From positions 1,856,309-1,920,308 of the forward strand of contig NC_047065.1 of NCBI RefSeq assembly GCF_902459465.1: a DNA stretch of 64,000 nucleotides. Reading direction: 5' to 3'. Shown in pieces: positions 1-12,100 of this stretch. The notes under the pieces were generated by a model. That model had not been told where the DNA came from. It saw only the letters and a list, made by a program, of their open reading frames with translations, and made no database searches. The DNA comes from Asterias rubens. Taxonomy: Eukaryota > Echinodermata > Asteroidea > Forcipulatida > Asteriidae. A program made the translations under genes and the position numbers. Position 1 is the first letter of the stretch, and every line of letters starts with the position of its first letter.

Positions 1-296
1 AATAATCCCCAACTGTCACCAACAACCCCAACCGTCCTCAACCTGTCATCAACCAGCACCAAAAGTCCCCAACCATCAACAGTTGCCAACCGTCCCAACT
101 GCCTCAACTGTCACCAAGAGTCCCCATCCATCACCAACCGGCAATAGTCCCCAATTATCACCAACAGTCCCAAGTTTGCAACCATCCTCAACTGTCTCCA
201 ACCATCACCAACAGTCCCCAACCTTCACCAACAGTCTCCACAAAAGTCCTCAAACATCTCCAAATATCCTCAACCCTTGCCAACATTCCCCAATAC
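1..296. repeat. Degenerate CCAAC/GTC minisatellite
   Basis: The first 296 bases are built from variants of 'ccccaaccatcaccaacagt', with short units of about 13 and 20-26 bp alternating (ccaactgtc, ccaaccatc, accaacagtcc). The array is interrupted and cut by the window start. The open frame through it is a by-product of the repeat. Confidence 0.8.
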
Positions 297-453
297 AGAA
301 TACTTTGTAATCAAATTACATTAATGGTAATGTTCCCATGCAATTGCATTAATGAAAACAGATCTTATGCCATAGAAACTAGACCAGACGTACAGTTTTT
401 CCTTCTAGCAATTTGACTTGATTGTTCACTGGAGACACGAGTTCCCTAGCCCA

Positions 454-472
454 CCCCCCCCCCCCCCCCCCA
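454..472. repeat. Poly-C tract
   Basis: A run of C broken by one A. Similar runs stand at 3757-3776, 9456-9470, 62623-62637 and, as G, at 55061-55079 and 60991-61002. They are prone to sequencing and length errors. Confidence 0.7.
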
Positions 473-600
473 CTTTCAAATTGTCGGTCTGGGAAAACAC
501 ATGGTACCTTATCTAACCGCATCACATCTGCCTGCCACTGTGGTCTACGTCCAATCGCTGACTGAACTAACATTGTCTGCAGTGAGTGACTGATAACAAG

Positions 601-783
601 GGCCCTATTTCATAGAGCTGCTTAAGCGGAAAATATTGCTTACAATATTTCTGCTTAGCAAAAATAAGTAGGCAACCAGTCACAAACTATGCGCATAACA
701 TAAGACTTTAGCCGGTAACCTATTTCCAGTCAGCAAAATTGTTTGATGCTTGGTAAATTTTTTTGCTTCATGAAATTGGGCCC
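601..783. repeat. Family B palindromic TIR element
   Basis: It starts gggccctatttcatagagct and ends cttcatgaaattgggccc, with gcttaagc-type motifs inside each arm. The family consensus end is GGGCCCAATTTCATAGAGCT and members are 180-260 bp. No coding capacity, so it resembles a MITE. Confidence 0.75.
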
Positions 784-931
784 AGGGTTACCTGTCATGA
801 CTGGCCCTCTGTCATCCTCCTTATCACCTCCCTGTGGATGTTACACATCTTGAAACATTCTTCAGTGAGGTATGGCAGTAAGAAATTACATACATCTTTT
901 GATAATATTGTCCACACAGGCTTTCTTACAT

Positions 932-1314
932 TAAAGGCAGTGGACAGTATTGGTATTACTCAAAATAATTATAAGCATAAAACCTTACTTGGTAACAAGT
1001 AATGGGGAGCTGTTGATAGTAAAAAATATTGTAAGAAACGACTCCCTCTGAAGTAGCATAGTTTTCGAGAAAGAAGTAATTTTCCCTGATTTTGATTTTG
1101 AGACCGCAGAATTAGATTTTGAGGTCTCGAAATCAAGCATCTGAAAGCACACAACTTCGTGTGACAAGGGTGTTTTTTCTTTCATTATTATCTCGCAACT
1201 TCGACGACCAATTGAGCTCAAATTTTCACAGGTTTGTTATTTCATGCATATGTTGAGATACACCGAGTGAGAAGACTGGTCTTTGACAATTACCGATAGT
1301 GTCTAGTGTCTTTA
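932..1314 (+). repeat. Family A TIR element, full length
   Basis: It starts taaaggcagtggacagtatt and ends with the inverted partner gtgtctagtgtcttta. The body has the conserved blocks of the family: ttacttggtaac, ggctccctctgaagt, gaggtctcgaaatcaagc, aagggtgttttttctttc, cacaggtttgttat. About 380 bp, no ORF, TA-rich target; a non-autonomous DNA element. Confidence 0.85.
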
Positions 1315-1393
1315 ATCAATGTGAGTTCAGCTGTAAGTGCCCTACTTCTTCATTCAGTGTTGTAAGTAAACTGTAAGACATCAACATTAGTGA

Positions 1394-1597
1394 TTTAAAG
1401 GCACTGGACACTAGTGGTAATCACTCAAAATAATTGTTAGCATAAACACTTACTTGGTAACGAGCAATGGAGAGCTGTTGAAGTATTTATAAGACATTGG
1501 GAGAAATTGCTCCCTCTGAAATAACATAGTTTTCGAGAAAGGGGTAATTTCTCGCTCCAAAATTAAAAGATTTCATTCAGGCCTGAAGCAGATGGAA
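1394..1597 (+). repeat. Family A element, 3'-truncated
   Basis: It starts tttaaaggcactggacacta and runs as in other members to the ggcctgaagc block. There it stops and unrelated or family B sequence (1637-1815) begins. Confidence 0.75.
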
Positions 1598-1814
1598 ACG
1601 GACAACAAGACAAATTACAGCACCTTTAGCAATCAGTGTCCAATTTCAAAAAGCTGCTTTAAAAGCACAACAAGTAGCTAAGCACGGCACAATTATGCTT
1701 ACATGTTGCACAACAACGTATCCAGCCAAAATACCATTTCACATGCACCGTTTGCGGCTGGTATCCTGCTCTTTTTCGCTCACCGTGAAAACGTTTAAAA
1801 GCAATAGTCTCTGC

Positions 1815-2203
1815 TTTTAAAGACACTGGACATTATTGGTAATTGTCAAAGACCAGTCTTCTCACTTGCTGCATCTCAACTTTGCATAAAATAACAGACC
1901 TTGTGAAAATTTGAGCTCAATTGGTTGTCGAAGTTGCGAGATAATAATAAAAAAAAAACACCCTTGTCTCAAGAAGTTGTGTGCTTCCAGATGCTTGATT
2001 TCTGGACCGCAAAATCTAATTCTGAGGTCTCGAAATCAAGTCCGTGGAAAATTACTTCTTTCTCAAAAACTACATTACTTCAGAGGGAGCCGTTTCTCAC
2101 AATGTTTTATACTACCAACCTCTCCCCATTACTCGTTACCAAGTAAGGTTTTATACTAATAACTATTTTGAGTAATTACCAATAGTTTCCACTGCCTTTA
2201 AAA
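1815..2203 (-). repeat. Family A TIR element, reverse orientation
   Basis: It begins ttttaaagacactggaca with the ttgtcaaagaccagtcttct block and ends taccaatagtttccactgcc. It is the reverse arrangement of the copy at 932-1314, and both internal ORFs are shadows of this repeat. Confidence 0.85.
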
Positions 2204-2853
2204 GCAGTACTGTACTGCCTCTGAGCCATGTAATGGGTGCATTCGATTAGCTTCCCTGGGTCGACCCCGCGGTGCTCACTCGGTTGAGCCCCTGGCCCTG
2301 ACAAGAGCTAATCGAACGATCACACTCGCACTCTCGTGGTAACGTCATGCACCTCGGGTCACCCCCAAGTGACCCACTCTATAAGCAGGGCACTTGCAGC
2401 TGACCCGGGTGAGCCCCTGAAATGACGTCAAAGCTTTTAGAATGCACCGGGGGCAGACTGGGGTGGGGTCGACCCAGGGAAGCTAAACGAACGCACCCTA
2501 ATGCTTCCCTTTGTAATGTAAGCTCTTCAGAAGGTACCCCAATGAGATTGACATTACTTACATCTCATCATTCTCGTTCAGCATCATTTGAAACTCATCC
2601 ACCAATTCCTACTCCTACAATATCTCTACTTCAAACCATTCCTACAATTACAATGTATTATTTACAACGAGTGATGTATTTGTTACTCTACACTCAACAC
2701 ACACTACACATGGCTACTGCTGGGTTTCAGCAATCATCTGAAATTTACACCATTTGTTATCCAGGGTTTTCTACATTACCCTCTTAGCATACCATCCACT
2801 TCCTGCAATATATTCCTCTCCAAATGTCTCATTCCTAATAGCATCTCAATTCC

Positions 2854-3226
2854 TTAAAGGCAGTGGACACTATTGGTAATTACTCAAAATAATTATTAGC
2901 ATAAAACCTTACTTGGTAAACAAGTAATGGGGAGAGGTTGATAGTATAAAACATTGTGAGAAACGGCTCCCTCTGAAGTGGAGTTGTTCTCGAAAAAGAT
3001 GTAATTTTCCACGAATTTGATTTCGAGACCTCAGATTTAGAATTTGAAGTCTCGAAATCAAGCATCTGAAAGCACACAAGGGTGTTTTTTCTTTCATTAT
3101 TATCTCGCAACTTCGACAACCAGTTGAGCTCAAATTTTCACAGGTTTGTTATTCTGTAGTATGCATATGTTTAGATACACCAAGCTAGAAGATTGGTCTT
3201 TGACAGTTGCCAATAGTGTCCAGGGT
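2854..3226 (+). repeat. Family A TIR element, full length
   Basis: It runs from ccttaaaggcagtggacact to gccaatagtgtccagggtct, with the internal short palindrome gacctcagatttagaatttgaagtctc typical of the family (given here in part). Confidence 0.85.
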
Positions 3227-3989
3227 CTGGGTATTTGATCTGACAAAGTACATTATGTAGTCACACAGACAGTAATCATGTTTTGTGTGATCAATCGTAC
3301 ATTTACCTTATTACAAATGGATTGAGCCAAAAATTTTCACATTAATTGTATTGGGCTCAATCTGTTGTGTGGTACAAAGGAGAAAATAGTAAAAAAAAAA
3401 CATGCACATGATTTTGAGCAAATAAACACATTGGTTTCTTAATTTTGGCTGTAAGTGTAACAGCCAAAGTAAGCTGTTACACTTACATTGTGTTTGATTA
3501 GTTTTCAGATACAGTCTCATTCTAATGTGCCTTCAGTTCAGCAGAGGGAAATATTTCACACACAAAATGGTTCTAATTATGAACTTCATAATCAGTGAGC
3601 TTTCAGGCTAAAATTAAACATTGATGTTTTTTATCCTTAATACCAATCCTGTCTATTACCTTTAAACAACCCCAGATCTACTTCCCACCATCATAATGAG
3701 TAGCACCCAACCCTAACACAAAGCATCATGTAGTAGCCTCATCACTTTGGTGACCTCCCCCCCCCCCCCCCCCCCCTCTTTTTTTCTAGTTCCCTACATG
3801 TACCTCATTAAAATGGATGACAACAGCTCCAGGGGCGAGTCGCTGGCCCACCTTTGACATTTTCAACACAGAGTCTTGGCAATGACAGGCAAATTTAGAA
3901 TGCGCAGTCCAGTAGTAGTGCATGGTGTAATGTACTTGTACATGTAGGCCTACAGTTACACTGCAGCAATGGTGGAGAGAGTTTGGTTT

Positions 3990-4721
3990 TAGAGGCACTG
4001 GACACTATTTGTAATTTCTTCAAAATAATTGTTAAAAACCTACTTGGTAAATGAGCAATGAAGAGATGTTGATAGTATAAACCATTGTGAGAAATGGCTC
4101 CCCATGTAGTTTTTGAGAAAGAGGTAATTTCTCACTTAAAGCCATTGGACCCTTTCGGTTCAGAAAAAAAAATATAAGTTCACAGATTTACAAATAACTT
4201 ACAGGGTTTACAGATGGCAATGGTGAAAGACTTCTCTTGAAATATTATTCCATGAAAAGCTTTACTTTTTGAGAAAACAGCAAAACAATATAAATTCTCG
4301 TTAACGAGAATTACGGATTTATTTTAAACACATGTCATGACACGGCGAAACGCGCGGAAACAAGGGTGGGTTTTTCCATTGTTTTCTCCCGACTCCGATG
4401 ACCGATTGAGCCTAAATTTTCACAGGTTTGTTATTCGATATAGAAGTTGTGGTACACAAAGTGTGGGCCTTGGACAACACTGTTTACCGAAAGGGTCCAA
4501 TGGCTTTAAACAATAAAAGACTTCAGGCCTGAAACTTTTTATTAGGCATCAGATGAAGCACACCAACTTGTGCAACAAGGGTGTTTTTTTCTTTTAGTAT
4601 TCTCTTGCAACTTTGATAACCAATTGAATCCAAATTTTCCCAGGTTTGTTATTTTATGCTGGGGATACACCAAGTGTGAATACTGGTCTTTGACAATTAC
4701 CAAACGTGTCCAGTGTCTTTA
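3990..4721 (+). mobile_element. Family A element interrupted by a second TIR element
   Basis: The outer element starts gaggcactggacactatttg and ends ccaaacgtgtccagtgtctt. Within it, 4137-4507 is a different element bounded by aaagccattggaccctttcg and its inverted partner cgaaagggtccaatggcttt. The outer sequence resumes after it at acaataaaagacttcaggcc, exactly as in uninterrupted copies. Confidence 0.85.
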
Positions 4722-4853
4722 AGAGGGATGATGCAGACTACATGGGAGTCGTGATGCTGATGATGTAGGATTGTTGTATTATGATAAACGGCTCGCTAGG
4801 ACATCCCTGGAAAATCAGTAGGAAGTGGAATATCATTTTTTGATATATAAATT

Positions 4854-5275
4854 TGCAAACGCTGGCATGATGTGGAATGGAAAAATAAACGCAAAGTAAT
4901 TTACAGCTAATTTATGTATTATTAGGAACTACATGATATAATAATAATAATAATTTATTGAACTTATTATTGCGCTCTCTCCAGGACCAGCCTGTTCGAG
5001 AGCGCATAACAATTTAACACGATTCCAGTAAAAAAACTAAAATTAATGATTTCTTGTAGTTCAAACATTAGAATGACGTGGAATTGACAAATAAACGCAA
5101 AGTAATTTACAGCTAATTTATGTGTTGTTCAGCACTACATGGTATCTTATGTTTCAAACGCTGGCATAACGTGGATTGGACAAATAACCAATAATACATC
5201 AAACGCAACCAATAATACACCAAACCAAAGTAATTTATAGCTTGTTTATGTTATTCACCGGAAAATGATATCTTG
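4854..5275. repeat. Three diverged tandem copies with a SINE-like tail between them
   Basis: Copies near 4854-4940, 5066-5150 and 5155-5275 share cgctggcat(a/g)a(t/c)gtgga, aaataaacgcaaagtaattt and acagctaatttatgt. Between the first two, 4937-5000 reads as a reversed SINE/LINE 3' tail: (aat)n followed by tattattgcgctctc. Confidence 0.7.
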
Positions 5276-6168
5276 TATTTCATACTACAATGTGTGACGT
5301 CAAATATGGATTACATTGTTGCATAATATTTAATTCACACGCACCTACTTGCAATAGGTAAATTATAATCAATTTAAAATTTGACTGTTTTATTACAACA
5401 AATCTCTTGGGCAACAGACAAGAAACAGAAAAAAAAACCACAATTCCAACTGAAGACTTTAAACGTGGAATTTTATGATAATTTTCCTGATGTCTTTCCA
5501 AAAGTTGATTAACCTGTCACATGAAATAACCGTAAGATGAATTTCGAAGGTAACTAATACCGGTTTACTGGGTTCATGATGCGTCTACTGTAGACGTCAA
5601 ATGATGCATATGGCCTATGATTGGGAAGTATCTGTGTACAATATACGTAGTACAAGCGTCACTCAATAAAACATGCGACAGATGGGAAAAATTGTGCATC
5701 CATGACATGAGATGTCTGCAATGTACATTCAGTGTGTTGGATAGTACTGATACTTAAACAGTATTCATCCGAAGAAATTAATCCTTAACTTAATGCTTCC
5801 GTATTAATGGGGAAAATTTAAATCTACTGACTTTTAAAAAAAAATTGTTGTGAAAATGCAGGCTTTGAGGGGGCACTTTTATGAGGAAAATGTAAATTTG
5901 TATCTTGCAAATGTGACATGGTAGTTTGGCTGGTAACCTTATTCTGTTAAGCATAGTTTGCTGTGCTCAGCTACTTTTTGTACTGAAGCTTTTCTAAGAA
6001 ATTGGCGCCTGAAAGAAAAACAAAATATGAAGCAATAATCACATCAATTAATTTATAGAAGTTGCGTGCTTACAAGCCATTTTATTTCATGTTCAACAAC
6101 ATATCTGTAAGTCAATTTCTTGTTCTCATTATTTCTGCATCTTTGTTCTTGGATTATATATTTTTCAG

Positions 6169-9100
6169 ATTCAGAGACAGAGAGAAATGCCCTGATGGAG
6201 CGAGTTTATCCCAAGCTACGAGAACATTGCGCCCTCAACGGCTACGAGTTTGAGGCCATTGATCTTCACTGGGGATTGTGGGACCCTAAGCTTCAAGATG
6301 AACGATTTCTGGATCAGTGTTTACGAGAAATCAAACTTTGTCAGGCTACCTCAACTGGTCCCAACTTCATGGTAAGATTATTGACCGGAATTGATTATAA
6401 ATTACAACTGTAGAACATTTAACTCTTTAACCCTGTCGCTTCCGAGAATGTTTTGAAAGTTGGGTGTGATCCCCGGCTATACCGTTTGCGGCCACTGTTA
6501 TCTCAATCTGTTTGTTTCTTTTTCCATATTTTCATTTCCCCATCCATTTTCCATTCCGCATCTTCACACCCATTGCAGTCTTTCCTGAATATGAAGTACG
6601 ACCGGTGTAAGACACCTGTTCGCGTCTTGGCCTCTGCGTTTGACCGTCTTCTCAAGAAAGTGGCCGGTGAAGAGGACAGGAGTCTACTGACTAAACACTA
6701 CAGTCTGGACTCCAACGCCGTGCCGCCGGTCTACCTGTTCCAGGGGAGGGCAACAGAAGATGAGGCAGAGATGATTTGTGAAATCTTGAGGAGTTCATGG
6801 GGAAAGGAGGAGAAGGAACGATACATGGCTTCTGGTGAGTGGAGACCGACGCCCTCAAAGGCTTCACCTTTCAGGCAGATTGCCAAAAACACTTTTTAAC
6901 ATACACATTAAGCCGTGTTCAATCTGATGAAGTTGTAGGTCTGTTTAGTACTACCTGGCAATTTTTCAACAAACTCAAATTCCTTGGTTCACTTTTTTAA
7001 CCCATCTGTCATACTTTGTTGACCCCTTTATTGGGTGCAAAAACTTGATTTGTGTAGGTAGCTCTTTAATATCTAACCATTCATTTAAATGCACCTTTTT
7101 GTTAAACAAGGGGCCAAGGATTTTGAGCGGGTGGTGAGGAAATGTATTTATTCTTTAATAATTTATTCTTTCTCGATGTATTTTAAATTTGTTTTTGAGT
7201 TGGCAAATAAGTGTGTTATGTTTCAGCAGTATGCAGGCCTGGTATTTCATCTTAAAGAGGGCAAGGCCATTTTCATTTTGTAAAGGGAGCTTTCATTGGA
7301 AAATCTCAAAGACAATGGGGATGTTTTGAAGGGGCATGAAGGCCAAGACCAGGGGCAACAGAAGCTTGAGTATGTCACCAATTAGTTGATGTGAAATGAT
7401 CAGCATCTTCGCATCATCAATAGTAAATTTCTTTTGTTTTGAATTTGTCAGTTGCTGAGATGGAGATCGACGAAGGTGTCTTTTGTCCGACGAGCGTCAG
7501 CGATGCGGTCATCTGGCTCCATCGCCGCTTCACTCGCATCGATCACAACGACGAGACGGCCAGCATCTACCTCGACCTCTCACCAGACAATAAAGAGGCG
7601 GACACTCACTCTCACGAGCAACTCGCTCAACTCACCAAGAGACTGGTTGCCAAGGTCAACGAGGGAAACTTTTTTAAGTTTGACATCCCGTGGAGCCCTA
7701 AGGGACTCGACCCAGATGGGATCTCCACCCACGCTAAATACATCGATGAGGTGTGCCTGAAGACGCAACAGATGCTGACAGAGTTGATCGACAGGGCAAT
7801 AGCGGAGAGGATGGAAGAAGATGTTATGGCTAAGAGTAAGTTTTGAATCCAGTTTTCTTATTTATTTATTTATTTGTTTCTCATTTGGACTGGATTACTC
7901 ATTCAGTGGTAACTACTGGTTCCACATGGGTCCCATATCAGTATCAAATGGTTTTTTTTCTTTCTTTTTTTCTTTTCTTTCTTTCTTTTTTTTTTCTTTT
8001 TGCTTATAGTTTTTCGTTTAGTAGGACTCTCTCTTTTTTCACATCCGTTTTACTCCATTCTTTCCAATAGATAGAATAAATTAAAATGTATGTACAGAAA
8101 CTGTATTATACAAATATTGACTGCTTTGAGTGCTATGGTTAAAACTATGACTCCCGAGGTGATCCCCGGAGCGTTCTATTTTCCCGAGGCGCAGCACCAG
8201 TAAAAGCAGTCAACATTTGTTTTATAACACCCCAACAGACTATTTATCATCCTCGTACACGTAACATACGTACGCACATTTCAGATACGCAGATGCACAA
8301 CTGAGTTGGTTCGAGGTGGGTAAAAAGGCGTCTGGGTACTGCGCGCGCAATGTAATAGTCGTTACTATTGCATGGGTTTATCATGTGATGCGCTCTAAAC
8401 CAATGAAAAGGCAGAATTTTTGTAAGGGTGTTAAAAACTTTTTTATTCAATGTCTATGGTTTTTGGGAAAGGGAAATGCATTCTTTACAAGTATATTATT
8501 GAATGCTGGAAACCTTTTGTAAATTATGATTTTAGAGTAATTTCATCTCAAGCCATGTCACACTGGGCAATGTTTACAGGCAACTTAGAAGCAAGCAAAC
8601 AATTCTGTTCAACATAAAAAAGAAACACTTTGGCAGAATGTTTTGGAGACATTTTCCTGCCAGTGTCTTTCTGTCCCCAAGCAATGCAATGTACAGAGAA
8701 CGTTGAAATTGAAACATTCATGTAATCAATTGAAACACAGCAATTTAAATTTTCTTCTTTGAAGTGCCCCTTACCAAATGAAAATTGCTGTGCCTCGTCA
8801 AGAATGAAATTCAAGGTCTGTATTGGAGATTGCCTTTAACCGTCTGCCTGTAAATTGCTATGTGTAAACATGGTCCGCATTACCCATAGTCTATTGCCCA
8901 TTGCCCATCTGAACATAGTCAGTATCTCTTCCATGTGCATTTTAAAGACATTTTAACATTCCTTTTTTCGACAAATCTTAGGTCTTTCGATATATTTGTT
9001 GTGTGCATGGAGTTAACCATCAGAAATCTCCCTGTATTCATGACTTGTTAGTTTGACTAAATTGGATTTTCTTTTTACTATTTTTTTGTTTTCAATGGAC

Positions 9101-12100
9101 CACTGTAAAGGGAGATTAATCCATAGATTAATTTTGATTAGACCGGATAAAAAAATTAAAAAAAAGAAGGAGAGATTTTTACCTGTAAAATCATAATTAT
9201 CGACCGGCGACTATAATACGAGCATGATTGAAATGAATACGGTCCACCCAGTGCAACGGCGACGCTTTAATAACTTTTGCTACGATGATTCTTGCATAAA
9301 GCTCATCTTGCCGATAATCTATTCTACACGCCGGCCGGGCCGCAGCAATAGCCCAGCAAAGAGGAGTGGGACTTAACATAATGGTATTAAAGAGCGACAC
9401 ACATACTAATGTAAACCTCAGGCCTAGTGTAGTCATCATCATTAGCTTTGCCTATCCCCCCCCCCCCCCCATCTCCCTCGGAACCTGGAGTACGAGAGGA
9501 AGACACTACGGCTCTCTATACCTGCAGGTGCTAGCCATTAGCTGAGGGGAGCGTATCTCAAATGGATCTCGGTGCTCAAATGATGACCTAGAATGGGTTG
9601 ATGCGGCGATAAGGTGCGCCTTGTGGGACGTGGTATAGATTGACAAATGTTGCCCAATGAAGAGGATATTTTTTTGCGTACACTGCAGGAGAAATTTTTC
9701 ATGTATTGCTAGCGACAGTTCTGTTTGCAATCAGAATGAATTTAATTTGGATAATTTTTATATGCTTTATACTCCCAATGATGAGGCATTTTATGTTGAA
9801 TGGGTTTAACCTAGAATGGTTTGACGAATATTTTTACGTACAGTCTGGATTGTGTGATGAGTTTATCCTTCAAGATTATCAATGATTATATCAATAATTA
9901 TGTTTGCAATCAGAGAAGTTTAACTGGGTTCATTTTTTGGTGCTTTTATACTTTCAATGATGAGGGTATTTTATGCACACTCTGGATTGCATGAGAAATT
10001 TATTCTTTACAAATATAGACTAAATCCGCAAAATCTGTTTGCAATCAGAATAAATTTAATTGAGTTCACTTTAGATGCTTTGTACTCCAAATGATGAGGA
10101 CATTTTTACGTACACTCTGGATTGCATTACTATCAACAACTCTGTGCAATCGGAATAAATTTAACTGGGTTCATACTACCAATGATGAGGACAATTTACA
10201 TAAAATGGGTTTAACCTAGAATGGTTTGACGCAGCAGTAAGGTGTGCCTTGTGGGACGTGGTATAGATTGACGAATGTTGCCCGATGAGGAGAATATTAA
10301 TTGTACTTATGTGTACGCTCCGAATTGCATGATAAATTTATCCCGTTCATATATCGATTATATCAACAATTCTGGTTGTAATACAAAAAGAAAGCGAGCA
10401 GGGAGAGTAAACATATTTTGTTTTTACTTCCCTTGATTTAGTCCTTGTAATATTTTAAATTAGCAATTATATTTATTTTGGTTTTCATGGAAGTATTCTG
10501 TGAATTTATGGGGGGAAAAACATAAGAGGTTGTGCATTATTGGGTTATGGTAATGAAATGGTTCTGCCAAGTTTGGTTTTTTTGGTCCTCAAATTTAATG
10601 ACATGATTTCACAGAATATTTCATAGTTGGAGATGATTTGTTCAGGGTTTTTGACTTGAAAGTTGAAAACCTTCAATATATCAGTATTATTACAATACAT
10701 TGACCACTTTTATGGTCCAGTAACCCATCCTTTCATCATAAACATCCTTTGTCCTCGCCACTTCACTCCTATTGGTTCATAGCCACCAATATTGTTTCTG
10801 AAATAGAAACTTTGATTGGCTGTTATTTTCCCGCTTCTTTCTGGATCCTTTTCTTAATCCCTTTCCCCCTCTCTTTTTCTATAAATGGATATGTATTTGT
10901 TTGTTCTTGTTTAATGCCTCTGAAGATTGTCCGGATTGGATCAAAAGCTAAGGCCACCTAGCCTATTCATTATAGCATTATTCTTGCATGATGAATATTT
11001 GATTTTTTTCTTTCTCTTTACCAATGTTTTTTTTTTTTAAGCTGTGTGTTCCGGAGACTTCATCATTTCGCAAGGTGCCCTTTTTCTTTTCTTTGTTTTG
11101 CAGTGCTCAGTAACCATACGTTATGATGAGTAACACCAACTTAACAATAAATTTAAGATAACATTTCTTTCCACTTTCATATCTGCAGGAAGATTTTTGT
11201 TTTTTTGCACTTCATCATTACTAACTATGAAATGCTAACAAATTTTCAGCATGTTCTAATCTTCATTCCCATTACTGATATTTCAAGTATTAACAAGTGA
11301 GATTATGTTTTTAATTAACACAAAACTTTAACACTGCTTTGGTAATTTTGTTCAACAAACTCGAAGGAGTATCATCACTATGAATGTGTATCATGTTTAT
11401 TTATAATTTTTAACAACTACAGTGTTTGCAAGTAACATGCGTGTTTGATTTTCAAATAAAAACACTCTCTGCCATGTTTATAGATTTTGTATTTGAAGGT
11501 AGGGTCATATGGTGACTTAAAGTTTCATATGGTGACTTTTATTCTGCTGACGAAAACTCTTTCTATGACCCTATCTTTGTGTTTTCCTTCCTCCATGCTT
11601 TAACAAACTAAAAGGATTGTACACTCGGATTATTTGTTCAGCAAGCCCTTTTCAGCTGTCCCATTTCCCTGAATCAAAATTAACCCTGCAGATTTGAGTC
11701 TATGGTGGGCCCTGCTGATAGCCACAGGGGTGTTCAACCTGGGTATAAACACTGGCCCTTAAGTCCATTATCTGCTACTGCATGAATTTCTTAAAAGCAA
11801 CAACACAACTTTTTCAAATGAACACAACAACAAAGTATCTACTGTGGAATCGGTTTTGAATCTCTCGGAGTGATATCTTGAGGGATTCTATGTTCCACTT
11901 GAGATCCGAACCAGTCGGTTGTTTTTCTGACTGTTACTGCGATCTGTTTAGAGTTTTATAATCTCGTAAGACTTGAAACTTGGAGTATCTTAATGCTTGA
12001 GCTACATCGGTTTCTTTTGAGACCCCCGTATGAATTCAACAACTTCAACTTTATCTGCTCATGAAAGGAAGTACAATAGCTATCTTCAGAAGAAGTGCTA

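Noticed and set aside
83-310. 75-codon ORF rich in Ser, Pro and Thr
   Set aside because: It lies inside a degenerate minisatellite; the open frame follows from the repeat and lacks splice or start context.
985-1221. Repeated ORFs with MSSIGRRSCEII / FQMLDF-type text at many places
   Set aside because: They all come from family A TIR elements and differ by frameshifts and stops; no coding selection is visible.
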